From Pseudomonas frederiksbergensis (GTDB taxonomy: Bacteria; Pseudomonadota; Gammaproteobacteria; Pseudomonadales; Pseudomonadaceae), in assembly GCF_003732665.1 (NCBI RefSeq), contig NZ_MOBP01000016.1, forward strand, positions 108,056 to 172,055: a DNA stretch of 64,000 nt, in the 5' to 3' direction. Within the stretch, counting starts at the first letter, position 1; each line of letters begins with the position of its first letter. Shown here piece after piece: positions 17,074-25,615 of this stretch. Position numbers and translations under genes: made by a program. Under the pieces are notes generated by a model. The model saw only the letters and a program-made list of their open reading frames with translations, had not been told where the DNA came from and did no database searches.

Positions 17074-19920
17074 ATGTGTCAGAACATTCACTACCGAACC
17101 CCGACCTTGAACGCCATCGACGGTCGCGGCTTGCCCGTCAGGCAAGTCGCCTATTGGCGCCAGGACGCGGGCGCTGCGGCACAAGCCCTCATCACCCGCC
17201 AGCAGCATGACGTGCCTGGCCGATCGGTTGCCCAGTGGGACCCGAGGCTGTTCGGCCTCGCGCCCAAACCCAACCTGGCGACGATTTATCGCCTGTCCGG
17301 CGAAGCGGTTCGGGTGGACAGCGTCGATGCCGGTTGGCGCTTGAGCCTGGCCGGCGTGGCCGGTGAAGGGTTGCAACGCTGGGACCTGCGCGGCACGCAT
17401 TGGCGAACCACCTATGACGACCAGTTGCGCGTGATTGCCCTCCAGGAAAACGCCCAACCTAACGTCGAGCGCTTCACCTATGCCAATGCCACGGCGGCCG
17501 CCGGCCACAACTTGCGCGGGCAACTGGTCGAGCAAATCGACCTCTCGGGCAGCGTCAGCTTCGACAGCTATAGCCTGGGCGGCCAGGTGCTGGGCGATAC
17601 CCGAACCTTTGCCGGCGGCGCGTCCCATGCCAGCCACCGCACCTTTAGCCCCCTCGGCGCCGTGCTGGAGCAGACCGATGCCATGGCGCATCAGCAACTG
17701 TTTGGCTTTGACATCGCCGGGCAACTCAACCGGTTGCAGTTGAAGATCGCGCCCACTGACGTGGCGCAAGACATCGTGACCGATGCCCACTACAACGCTG
17801 CCGGCCAGTTGATCGAACAGCACGCGAACAATGGCGTGATCAGCCGTTGGACCTACGACCCGGCCGATGGTCGGCTCAGCCAGCAACACGCCGGTTTACC
17901 CGGCCGCACGGCGCTGCAAAACCTCGGCTACCACTACGACCGGGTCGGCAACGTGCTGGCCATCGACGACCTGGCCTTTACTCCGATCTTCTTCGCCAAC
18001 CAGCGGGTCGATGGCCATCGCGAATTCAGCTACGACTCCCTGTACCAGTTGCGCAGTGCCAGCGGTTTTGAAACCGATACACCGAACCTGCGCCCCGGCT
18101 TGCCGACCCCGATCACGCCCATCGATACCGGCCGACTCTACAACTACACCCAGCAGTATGAGTACGACACCGCTGGCAATCTGCGGACCCTGCGCCACGT
18201 GCGCGACGGCAACAATCACACGCAAACGACGCGCATCGCCCCCGACAGCAACCGTGGCGTGCGCTGGGTTGAAGGCGAGCCGGAGCCGGTGTTCGACGAA
18301 CACTTCGACGCCCACGGCAATCTGCTGTGGCTGCAAAAAGGCCAGCCCCTGACCTGGAACAGTCGCGATCAATTGGCGGTGGCCCGGTTGGTGGAACGCA
18401 GCGGTGGCCCCAACGATGAAGAAACCTATGTCTACAGCCAGGGTGAGCGCGTGAGCAAACGGCTGGTGACCCAGGCGCAATCGGTATCCCACGTGCGGCA
18501 GGTGCAGTACTTGCCGGGGCTGGAAATCCGCACGTTGGACGACAGCGAAGAACTGCACGTCATCACCCTGGGCAACGTGCGTTGCCTGCACTGGGTCAAG
18601 GGCAAACCGGCGGCCATCGAGCAGGATCAATTGCGCTACAGCCTCGACGATCATCTGGGTTCCAGCACGCTGGAACTGGACCGCAACGGCGCGCTGATCA
18701 GCCAGGAAATCTACTACCCCTTCGGCGGCACGGCGTGGTGGGCGGCGCGTTCGGCGGTGGAGGTGGATTACAAGACGATTCGTTATTCGGGCAAGGAAAT
18801 GGATGTCAGCGGGTTGTATTACTACGGCGCCCGGTATTACGCGCCGTGGTTGCAGCGCTGGGTCAGTGCCGATCCGGGCGGGGATGTGGATGGGCTGAAT
18901 ATGTTTGGGTTTGTGGGGAATAATCCGTTGCGCTATGTGGACCCTGAAGGCGGCGCCAAAGCGGAAAGCGTGATCACCCTCTACGCGGGTTTCATATCCA
19001 TGCTCGGTGGCTTTACCGAGACGACACGCGCACAGCTCCATGAAGTCGTCCAGCAAAAGAACATCAAGCGCAACCTGATGATGAATTTTGCGAACGTGGT
19101 GGCTTTCGGGTTCTTCGGCTATGAGGCCGGCAACAAAGGAGGTGAACAAATGGGCCGACTCATTGCAGATGCACCGCACGCTATCTCTGCCACCCCCAGA
19201 ACACCACTGACGAGAATTCCATACGTCGACGCGGTAACGGGCGGCAATCTTGCCGGGGACATTGCCGGTTCAATGGCAGACTCGCTGACGGAACTCGGCG
19301 GCGCATTGGCAGGCAAGGCTCAACATTTAGGCGGTCATATGGGCAACTTTGCCGCAAGCATGGGACGGGTGGGTCCACTCATTCCGCAAACCTCGACGAT
19401 GTCTGTTGCCGCGATCGATACCGCGTTGGGTATCCCGGCTCCTGCCAACGAAATACAGCCCAACTGGAACAGCATCAAGGATGAGGTGATTCACCCGGCA
19501 CTCAACGCAATCCTCAATCCGGATTTCGCCGTCGGTCGAGGGCTGAGCGCCTGGATATCGATTCTCCCCGGCGCACTCAACGTGTTTCAACGGGCGATAG
19601 AAGCCGAGGACATCAAGAACCGGCTCGACCCGGCCAAGATCGCAAAAATCGAAGGCATGTTCGCCGATTGGGAAAGCGCTACCTTGCAACGCAGCGCCTG
19701 GATGGAAGCCGCTTTCGATGCGCTGGGCACAAACGTCCTCCACCTGGAACCCGGCCCAAATGGCGCGCGGGCACCGATTACTCGGGCTGGATTGCAGCAG
19801 GCAACCACAGAAACGCTTCACAGCATCCGTCACCTTCAAGGGGTCATGACTGCCTATAGGTTGGCTGGCACCACGGATAATCAGTTTTTGGCGAAGCAAA
19901 GAACGGCCTCGCGAAGATGA
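17074..19920 (+). CDS. TcC/Rhs protein 2, with a different C-terminal cargo domain
   Basis: A 948-residue TcC whose first ~626 residues closely follow TcC1 (shared blocks 'AQALITRQQHD', 'RLSLAGVAGE', 'HWRTTYD', 'LRVIA', 'NAQP'). The core ends 'WVSADPGGDVDGLNMF' (W596-F611) and 'YVDPEGG'. The ~320-residue cargo is unrelated to that of TcC1: Gly/Ala-rich, with 'VVAFGFFGYEAGNKGGEQMG' and 'MADSLTELGGALAGKAQ'. It matches no toxin family I recognise. It starts 46 bases after TcC1 with only a weak ribosome site (GGGCGAG). The arrangement is a gene duplication with cargo exchange, so the locus could deliver two effectors with one TcB. Confidence 0.85.
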   Translation: MCQNIHYRTPTLNAIDGRGLPVRQVAYWRQDAGAAAQALITRQQHDVPGRSVAQWDPRLFGLAPKPNLATIYRLSGEAVRVDSVDAGWRLSLAGVAGEGLQRWDLRGTHWRTTYDDQLRVIALQENAQPNVERFTYANATAAAGHNLRGQLVEQIDLSGSVSFDSYSLGGQVLGDTRTFAGGASHASHRTFSPLGAVLEQTDAMAHQQLFGFDIAGQLNRLQLKIAPTDVAQDIVTDAHYNAAGQLIEQHANNGVISRWTYDPADGRLSQQHAGLPGRTALQNLGYHYDRVGNVLAIDDLAFTPIFFANQRVDGHREFSYDSLYQLRSASGFETDTPNLRPGLPTPITPIDTGRLYNYTQQYEYDTAGNLRTLRHVRDGNNHTQTTRIAPDSNRGVRWVEGEPEPVFDEHFDAHGNLLWLQKGQPLTWNSRDQLAVARLVERSGGPNDEETYVYSQGERVSKRLVTQAQSVSHVRQVQYLPGLEIRTLDDSEELHVITLGNVRCLHWVKGKPAAIEQDQLRYSLDDHLGSSTLELDRNGALISQEIYYPFGGTAWWAARSAVEVDYKTIRYSGKEMDVSGLYYYGARYYAPWLQRWVSADPGGDVDGLNMFGFVGNNPLRYVDPEGGAKAESVITLYAGFISMLGGFTETTRAQLHEVVQQKNIKRNLMMNFANVVAFGFFGYEAGNKGGEQMGRLIADAPHAISATPRTPLTRIPYVDAVTGGNLAGDIAGSMADSLTELGGALAGKAQHLGGHMGNFAASMGRVGPLIPQTSTMSVAAIDTALGIPAPANEIQPNWNSIKDEVIHPALNAILNPDFAVGRGLSAWISILPGALNVFQRAIEAEDIKNRLDPAKIAKIEGMFADWESATLQRSAWMEAAFDALGTNVLHLEPGPNGARAPITRAGLQQATTETLHSIRHLQGVMTAYRLAGTTDNQFLAKQRTASRR

Positions 19921-20004
19921 CAGCTGTGCAAAATACCTGCCGGTGAACGGCGTCAAGTCTGCGTGGTATCGTGCGCCCCCGTATTGCCGACTGTTTATGA
20001 CGCC

Positions 20005-21771
20005 ATGCCTGCCACTTCCCGAACCCTGCGCCTGACGCTTTACACCCTGCTGATCGTTGCCGGCGCGGCGCTGGCCGCCGCCCTGGCCATGCGCCACGCC
20101 GAACGCCAGGCCCTGGAAGAAGACGCGGCCCGGGCCAATCAACAACTGGCGCTGTACGCCAACTCCCTGCACACCCTGATCGACCGTTACCGCGCCCTGC
20201 CCGCCGTGTTGGCACTGGACCCGCAATTGCGTTCGGCCCTGGATGGCCCGGTGAGCCCTGAACAACAGGACCTGCTGAACCGCAAACTGGAAAAGATCAA
20301 CGGCGCCGCGCAGTCCTCGACCCTGGAACTGCTCGACCACACCGGCCTGGCCGTGGCCGCCAGCAATTGGCGTCTGCCCAGCAGCTATGTCGGCCACAAC
20401 TACGGCTTTCGTCCTTACTTCAGCCAGACCCGCACCCAGGGCACCGGGCGTTTTTATGCGGTTGGGGTCACCAGCGGCATTCCCGGTTATTTCCTGTCCA
20501 GCGCAGTGACCCGGGACAACGGCGAGTTCCTCGGCGCCATGGTGGTGAAACTCGAATTCCCCGAGCTTGAGCGCGAATGGCGCCAGGGCACCGATACCCT
20601 GCTGGTCAGCGACGCCCGCGGCATCATCTTCATCGCCAACCAACCAGGCTGGCGTTATCGCACGTTGAAACCGCTGAACGACAGCGATCACACCGAACTG
20701 AATGTCACCCGCCAATACGACAAGCAACCACTGAAGCCGCTGGTCTATCAATCGAAACGCCGCTTCGACGACAACAGTGACCTGGCCCGAGTCGAAGGCC
20801 CCGACGGCACGGCGGATTACCTGTGGGAATCCCTGCCGCTGCCCGCCGAAGGCTGGACCCTGCACCTGCTGCGCCGCCCGCAAGTCGCTTTCGAAGACAG
20901 CCGCAATGCCGGCCTCGCTGCTGCCGGATCGTGGCTGGCGCTGGTGTTTTTGCTGCTGTTCCTCAATCAGCGCTGGCGCCTGGCGAAGATGCGCCAGCGC
21001 AGCCGCGAAGAACTCGAACAACTGGTGGAAGAACGCACCCGCGACCTGCGCACCGCCCAGGACGGTCTGGTGCAATCGGCCAAACTCGCGGCGCTGGGGC
21101 AGATGTCGGCGGCGCTGGCCCATGAAATCAATCAACCGCTGACCGCCCAGCGCATGCAGCTTGCAACGCTGCGCCTGTTGCTCGATCACGGCCGGGTCGA
21201 TGACGCCTACAAAGCACTGAAACCGGTGGACGACATGCTGACGCGCATGGCGGCGCTGACCGGCCACCTGAAAACCTTCGCCCGCAAAAGCCCCAGTGGC
21301 TTGCGCGAACGCCTGGATTTGGCGGCGGTGGTCGATCAATCCTTGCAGTTGCTCGATGCGCGCCTGCGGGACGAAAACGTCAGCACCGTGCTGCACCTGA
21401 CCCGCCCGGCCTGGGTGCGTGGCGATGCGATTCGCCTGGAACAGGTGCTGATCAACCTGCTGCGCAACGCCCTCGACGCGGTGCACGACAAACCCTGCAA
21501 ACGCCTGGAAATCCGCCTCGAAGCCGATGAACAACTGTGGCGCCTGACCGTTGCCGATAACGGTGGCGGCATCGCCGAAGAACACCTGCCGAATGTGTTC
21601 GATCCGTTCTTCACCACCAAACCGGTGGGTGATGGTTTGGGTCTGGGGCTGGCGGTATCGTTTGCCATCGCTCACGAATCCGGTGGACGTCTGTCGGCGG
21701 ACAATCACGACAACGGCGCCGTGTTCACCCTGACCTTGCCGATTGATCTGGAGGTGCCTGTCTCATGCTGA
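20005..21771 (+). CDS. mifS: DctB/MifS-type sensor histidine kinase
   Basis: A 588-residue membrane sensor kinase. One transmembrane helix lies at about 10-28, then a periplasmic sensing domain of ~270 residues (Cache/PDC type, as in DctB), a second helix at ~302-320, a dimerisation helix with the phospho-acceptor H373 in 'LAHEINQPLTA', and a GHKL ATPase domain ('LINLLRNALDAV', 'VADNGGGI', 'GDGLGLGLAVS'). The start at 20005 fits the DctB-like N-terminus; 19963 is possible. It overlaps the regulator gene by ATGCTGA. DctB-type kinases sense C4-dicarboxylates, while P. aeruginosa MifS serves 2-oxoglutarate use. The adjacent KgtP-type permease makes the MifS reading likelier, but dctB is the alternative name. 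Confidence 0.82.
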   Translation: MPATSRTLRLTLYTLLIVAGAALAAALAMRHAERQALEEDAARANQQLALYANSLHTLIDRYRALPAVLALDPQLRSALDGPVSPEQQDLLNRKLEKINGAAQSSTLELLDHTGLAVAASNWRLPSSYVGHNYGFRPYFSQTRTQGTGRFYAVGVTSGIPGYFLSSAVTRDNGEFLGAMVVKLEFPELEREWRQGTDTLLVSDARGIIFIANQPGWRYRTLKPLNDSDHTELNVTRQYDKQPLKPLVYQSKRRFDDNSDLARVEGPDGTADYLWESLPLPAEGWTLHLLRRPQVAFEDSRNAGLAAAGSWLALVFLLLFLNQRWRLAKMRQRSREELEQLVEERTRDLRTAQDGLVQSAKLAALGQMSAALAHEINQPLTAQRMQLATLRLLLDHGRVDDAYKALKPVDDMLTRMAALTGHLKTFARKSPSGLRERLDLAAVVDQSLQLLDARLRDENVSTVLHLTRPAWVRGDAIRLEQVLINLLRNALDAVHDKPCKRLEIRLEADEQLWRLTVADNGGGIAEEHLPNVFDPFFTTKPVGDGLGLGLAVSFAIAHESGGRLSADNHDNGAVFTLTLPIDLEVPVSC

Positions 21772-23096
21772 ATTCGGTGATGGTGGTCGACGACGAAAGC
21801 AGCATCCGCAGCGCCGTCGAACAGTGGCTGAGCCTGTCGGGGTTTGAGGTGCAGTTGTTCAGCCGCGCCGATGAATGCCTGGCGCAACTGCCGGCGCATT
21901 TTCCCGGGGTGATCCTCAGCGACGTACGCATGCCCGGCATGACCGGCCTGGAACTGCTGGCCGAAGTGCAGCGCCGGGATGCCGATTTGCCGGTGATTTT
22001 GCTGACCGGTCACGGCGATGTGCCAATGGCCGTCGAAGCCATGCGCGATGGCGCCTACGACTTTCTCGAAAAGCCCTTCAGCCCGGAGACTTTGCTCGGC
22101 AGTTTGCGTCGTGCCCTGGAGAAACGCCGGTTGGTGTTGGAAAACCGTGCCTTGCATGTGCAAGCCGACAACCGCGCCAAACTCGATGCGACGTTGCTTG
22201 GCGTGTCCCGTGGTTTGCAGACCCTGCGTCGGCAGGTGCTGGATTTGGCGACGTTGCCGGTCAACGTGTTGATCCGGGGCGAAACCGGCAGCGGCAAAGA
22301 GTTGGTCGCCCGCTGCCTGCACGACTTCGGCCCGCGTGCAGACAAGCCGTTCGTGGCGTTGAATTGCGCGGCGATTCCTGAGCAGTTGTTCGAAGCCGAG
22401 CTGTTTGGACATGAGAGTGGCGCGTTCACCGGCGCTTCCGGCAAGCGCATCGGCAAGCTTGAATACGCCGATGGCGGCACGCTGTTTCTCGATGAAATCG
22501 AAAGCATGCCGTTGGCACAGCAGGTCAAGTTGTTGCGGGTGTTGCAGGAACAGAAGCTGGAACGCCTGGGTTCGAACCAGAGCATCCGCGTGGACTTGCG
22601 CATCATCGCTGCGACCAAACCCGACCTGCTGGATGAAGCCCGGGCCGGTCGCTTTCGCGAGGACTTGGCTTATCGCCTGAACGTCGCCGAGCTGCGCCTG
22701 CCGCCGCTGCGCGAGCGGCGGGAAGACATTCCGTTGTTGTTCGAAACCTTCGCCCAGCACGCCGCCGAACGCCTGGGCCGGACCTTCCCACCGTTGAGCG
22801 GCCCGCAACTGAGCCACCTGCTGAGCCACGACTGGCCGGGCAATGTGCGGGAACTGGCGAACGTGGCTGAGCGGCAGGTGTTGGGGCTGGGTGAACCGGA
22901 ACCGGTGGGCATCGATCCCGGCCAGTCGTTGGCGGCGCAGCAGGAAGCGTTTGAAGCCCATTGTTTGCGGGCGGCGTTGACGCGGCATAAGGGCGATGTG
23001 AAAGCGGTGCTTGAAGAGCTGCAACTGCCGCGCCGGACCTTCAATGAAAAGTTGCAAAGACATGGGTTGAGTCGGGAGATGTTTACCGGCGAATGA
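21765..23096 (+). CDS. mifR: DctD/MifR-type sigma-54 response regulator
   Basis: A 443-residue NtrC-family activator. The receiver domain (1-120) has D9/D10, phospho-acceptor D53, T81 and K103. The AAA+ domain has Walker A GETGSGKE (172-179), the sigma-54 contact loop GAFTGA (219-224) and Walker B 'GGTLFLDE' (237-244). A Fis-type helix-turn-helix lies at about 400-440 ('KAVLEELQLPRRTFNEKLQ'). It is co-transcribed with the kinase, with a 7-base overlap. Phosphorylated protein should open sigma-54 promoters, and a well-formed -24/-12 element sits 180 bases downstream, in front of the permease gene. Confidence 0.88.
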   Translation: MLNSVMVVDDESSIRSAVEQWLSLSGFEVQLFSRADECLAQLPAHFPGVILSDVRMPGMTGLELLAEVQRRDADLPVILLTGHGDVPMAVEAMRDGAYDFLEKPFSPETLLGSLRRALEKRRLVLENRALHVQADNRAKLDATLLGVSRGLQTLRRQVLDLATLPVNVLIRGETGSGKELVARCLHDFGPRADKPFVALNCAAIPEQLFEAELFGHESGAFTGASGKRIGKLEYADGGTLFLDEIESMPLAQQVKLLRVLQEQKLERLGSNQSIRVDLRIIAATKPDLLDEARAGRFREDLAYRLNVAELRLPPLRERREDIPLLFETFAQHAAERLGRTFPPLSGPQLSHLLSHDWPGNVRELANVAERQVLGLGEPEPVGIDPGQSLAAQQEAFEAHCLRAALTRHKGDVKAVLEELQLPRRTFNEKLQRHGLSREMFTGE

Positions 23097-23102
23097 AGGG
23101 CA

Positions 23103-23187
23103 AGATCAAAAGATCGCAGCCTTCGGCAGCTCCTACAGGTGTACGCCGATCCAACGTAGGAGCTGCCGAAGGCTGCGATCTTTTCGG
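23103..23187. repeat. REP pair, 'gatcgcagccttcggcagct' family
   Basis: AAAAGATCGCAGCCTTCGGC and its complement enclose a short centre between the regulator and permease genes. The same family recurs at 31183 and 53930. Confidence 0.88.
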
Positions 23188-23272
23188 CGGTTATCCGCTT
23201 ATCCCTGGACACCAATAGGCGGATTTCCGCTCACTCAACTCCGCCCCCCCCTCTAAACCGGCCCTCCTCCCC

Positions 23273-23290
23273 TTGGCACACCTCCTGCTA
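23273..23290 (+). promoter_or_regulatory. sigma-54 (-24/-12) promoter of the 2-oxoglutarate permease gene
   Basis: TTGGCACACCTCCTGCTA has the invariant GG (23275-23276) and GC (23287-23288) exactly ten bases apart, as in the consensus TGGCACRNNNNTTGCW. It lies 62 bases upstream of the permease start and directly downstream of a sigma-54 activator gene. Enhancer sites for the regulator would lie upstream, in the REP-containing gap. Confidence 0.78.
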
Positions 23291-23351
23291 TAGCCCCTGC
23301 AGGCTGCGTTTACACGCGCTCCACAAAAACAATTAAACGAAGGATCCTTCA

Positions 23352-24674
23352 ATGGATAACTCCAACGCCCTGCCCCTTGGGTCGGCCGCTGCGCCTGCCA
23401 AAGAAAGAACCACCGCCAGCCGGATCAAGTCGATCTTCAGCGGTTCGGTCGGCAACATGGTCGAGTGGTATGACTGGTACGTCTACGCCGCGTTCTCCCT
23501 GTACTTCGCCAAGTCGTTTTTCCCCGCCGGTTCCTCCACCGCGCAACTGATGAACACCGCCGCGATCTTCGCCGTGGGCTTCCTGATGCGTCCGATCGGT
23601 GGCTGGTTGATGGGCCTCTACGCCGACCGCGCCGGGCGCAAACGCGCACTGATGGCCTCGGTGTACCTGATGTGCTTCGGCTCGCTGCTGATCGCCCTGA
23701 GCCCCAACTACGAAACCATCGGCATCGGCGCGCCGATCCTGCTGGTGTTCGCCCGTTTGCTGCAGGGCCTGTCGGTCGGTGGCGAGTACGGCACCTCGGC
23801 CACGTATCTCAGCGAGATGGCGACCAAGGAACGTCGCGGCTTCTACTCCAGCTTCCAGTACGTGACCCTGATCTCCGGCCAGCTCATCGCCCTGGCGGTG
23901 CTGATCGTGCTGCAACAGACCCTGACCACCGAACAGCTGTACGCCTGGGGCTGGCGCATTCCGTTCGCCATCGGCGCGCTGTGTGCGGTCGTGGCGCTGT
24001 ACCTGCGTCGTGGCATGGAAGAGACCGAGTCGTTCAACAAGGTCAAGAAAGAGAAAAAAGAAAGCGCCATGCGCACCTTGATGCGCCATCCGAAAGAGCT
24101 GATGACCGTGGTCGGCCTGACCATGGGCGGCACCCTGGCGTTCTACACCTACACCACCTACATGCAGAAATACCTGGTGAACACCGTCGGCATGAGCATC
24201 ACCGACTCCACCAGCATCTCGGCAGCCACGTTGTTCCTGTTCATGTGCCTGCAACCGATCATCGGCGGCTTGTCGGATAAGGTCGGTCGCCGGCCGATCC
24301 TGATTGCCTTCGGCGTATTGGGCACGCTGTTCACCGTGCCGATCCTCACCACCCTGCACACCATCCAGACCTGGTGGGGCGCGTTCTTCCTGATCATGGC
24401 GGCGCTGATCATCGTCAGCGGCTACACCTCGATCAACGCGGTGGTCAAAGCCGAACTGTTCCCGACCGAGATTCGTGCCCTGGGCGTCGGCCTGCCGTAT
24501 GCGCTGACCGTGTCGATCTTCGGCGGCACCGCGGAATACATCGCGCTGTGGTTCAAGAGCATTGGCATGGAAACCGGTTACTACTGGTATGTCACCGCGT
24601 GTATCGCCGTGTCGCTGCTGGTGTACGTGACCATGAAAGACACCCGCAAGCATTCGCGGATCGAGACGGACTGA
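23352..24674 (+). CDS. kgtP: 2-oxoglutarate (dicarboxylate) permease, MFS metabolite:H+ symporter
   Basis: A 440-residue major facilitator protein with 12 predicted helices. It strongly resembles E. coli KgtP: 'GNMVEWYDWYVY', 'FAVGFLMRPIGGW', 'GLYADRAGRKRAL', 'ARLLQGLSVGGEYGTSATY' and 'GFYSSFQYVTLI' are near-identical blocks. It should import 2-oxoglutarate with protons across the inner membrane. The start at 23352 follows AAGGA. A -24/-12 promoter and the adjacent MifSR-like pair indicate inducible, sigma-54-dependent expression. In P. aeruginosa the corresponding transporter gene (PcaT, PA5530 as I recall) is not directly beside mifSR, so the linkage here strengthens the functional link. 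Confidence 0.88.
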   Translation: MDNSNALPLGSAAAPAKERTTASRIKSIFSGSVGNMVEWYDWYVYAAFSLYFAKSFFPAGSSTAQLMNTAAIFAVGFLMRPIGGWLMGLYADRAGRKRALMASVYLMCFGSLLIALSPNYETIGIGAPILLVFARLLQGLSVGGEYGTSATYLSEMATKERRGFYSSFQYVTLISGQLIALAVLIVLQQTLTTEQLYAWGWRIPFAIGALCAVVALYLRRGMEETESFNKVKKEKKESAMRTLMRHPKELMTVVGLTMGGTLAFYTYTTYMQKYLVNTVGMSITDSTSISAATLFLFMCLQPIIGGLSDKVGRRPILIAFGVLGTLFTVPILTTLHTIQTWWGAFFLIMAALIIVSGYTSINAVVKAELFPTEIRALGVGLPYALTVSIFGGTAEYIALWFKSIGMETGYYWYVTACIAVSLLVYVTMKDTRKHSRIETD

Positions 24675-24699
24675 CAGTTGCATTGATGGTGGCTGTGAT

Positions 24700-24803
24700 G
24701 GCCTCTTCGCGGGCAAGTCTCGCTCCTACAGGTATGAGTCGTTCACACATTTTGTGAGCGACATAAAACTGTAGGAGCGAGGCTTGCCCGCGAAGGCCGC
24801 ACC
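24700..24803. repeat. REPIN after the permease gene
   Basis: CCTCTTCGCGGGCAAGTCTC and the inverted GAGGCTTGCCCGCGAAGG surround a centre with 'cacattttgtgagcgac'. It belongs to the same family as the element at 2751. Confidence 0.85.
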
Positions 24804-25130
24804 TCGGTCTCAAGCCAAGCCCTTCCCCGCTAAATCCCCCGCCGGCAAAATCTTTCGCCCTCCAGCGCATCCATCCCCCCGTGCCCCACGTATATCCACT
24901 GCAGCCCCCAAAACCACAAAGGCCAGGGGACATGAAAAAACTGTTATCCGGGATTAATCACCGGTTAATGCCCGGAATCCACCCTGATCCTGCCTGATTG
25001 ATTAATTGCGATACGCCCGCCCCAGCTCTGGACGCGAGAACGTTTGGCGGCCTTAACATCTAATTAATCGATACTTTTTAGCGTGAAAGCTACAGACTTA
25101 AATCAACTTTAACGAACTGGAGTTACGATC
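24804..25130. other. non-coding gap upstream of the repeat-peptide gene
   Basis: There is no convincing gene. The second half is AT-richer than its neighbours, with repeated TTAAT/ATTAAT steps (24953-25070) and a small palindromic patch CCGGGATTAATCACCGG (24949-24965). This is compatible with a promoter and leader for the 77-residue secreted protein. An ATG at 24932 opens only 21 codons. Confidence 0.5.
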
Positions 25131-25364
25131 ATGAAAACCCAACTGTTCCTCGCCCTGGCCCTGACCGTACTGGCAGCCAACACCTACGCCGCGGATGGTT
25201 CCGACAAAACCGGCACGGCCGACTTCATCTCTGGCGCCACTGCCTCCGTCGAACACACCCGCTCGTCTGCTGTCGCCTCGGATGGTTTCGACCACACCGG
25301 GACCGCTGGCGCTATCGCCGCTGATGGTTTTGATAAAACCGGCACCGCGGGTGCTATCGGTTAA
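25131..25364 (+). CDS. small secreted protein with three DG-D-TGTA repeats
   Basis: A 77-residue protein with a clear Sec signal peptide (residues 1-20, ending NTYA|A). The mature part is about 57 residues made mainly of three copies of a short motif: ADGSDKTGTADFI (21-33), SDGFDHTGTAGAI (50-62) and ADGFDKTGTAGAI (64-76). Asp/Gly-rich repeats of this kind could bind a cation, but nothing proves it. GGAG precedes the ATG. The gene stands alone and is followed by a GC-rich hairpin. I know no function for it. Confidence 0.75.
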   Translation: MKTQLFLALALTVLAANTYAADGSDKTGTADFISGATASVEHTRSSAVASDGFDHTGTAGAIAADGFDKTGTAGAIG

Positions 25365-25383
25365 TACATCGGAGGGATTGAAC

Positions 25384-25404
25384 AGCCCGGCTTCGGCCGG
25401 GCTT
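25384..25404 (+). terminator. hairpin with TTCG loop after the small secreted protein gene
   Basis: GCCCGGC-TTCG-GCCGGGC lies about 20 bases after the stop codon. It is very stable but followed by only a weak T-rich tract (TTATCGTTT), so termination may be partial. Confidence 0.7.
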
Positions 25405-25448
25405 ATCGTTTCTGGGGATGAAGAAAGTCTGAAGGCATGTGAAGAAAC

Positions 25449-25540
25449 TGTGGGAGCGAGCCTGCTCGCGAAGGCGGCGGCACATCCAACATCAAGGTGA
25501 CAGACAGACCGCTTTCGCGAGCAGGCTCGCTCCCACAGGG
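25449..25540. repeat. REPIN, 'gtgggagcgagcctgctcgc' variant
   Basis: GTGGGAGCGAGCCTGCTCGC and its inverted copy surround a centre with 'cacatccaacatcaaggtgacagac', lying between the secreted peptide and flavin reductase genes. Confidence 0.9.
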
Positions 25541-25615
25541 ATTTGCATCTGACTGGAAATTAACGGCACGCACTTGCACTATGGCCGCATAACGAACGCG
25601 CCCAGGAATCCGAGC

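Noticed and set aside
19327..21708. 793-codon minus-strand open frame over TcC2 and the kinase gene
   Set aside because: It spans two genes of different function on the other strand and has shadow-like composition.
20005..23096. Naming the two-component pair dctB/dctD
   Set aside because: The family fits, but the linked transporter is KgtP-type rather than DctA or DctPQM, so the MifSR reading is preferred while dctBD is kept as an alternative.
24932..24997. 21-codon open frame (MKKLLSGIN...) upstream of the small secreted protein gene
   Set aside because: It lacks a convincing ribosome site and conservation cannot be judged; too short to support.
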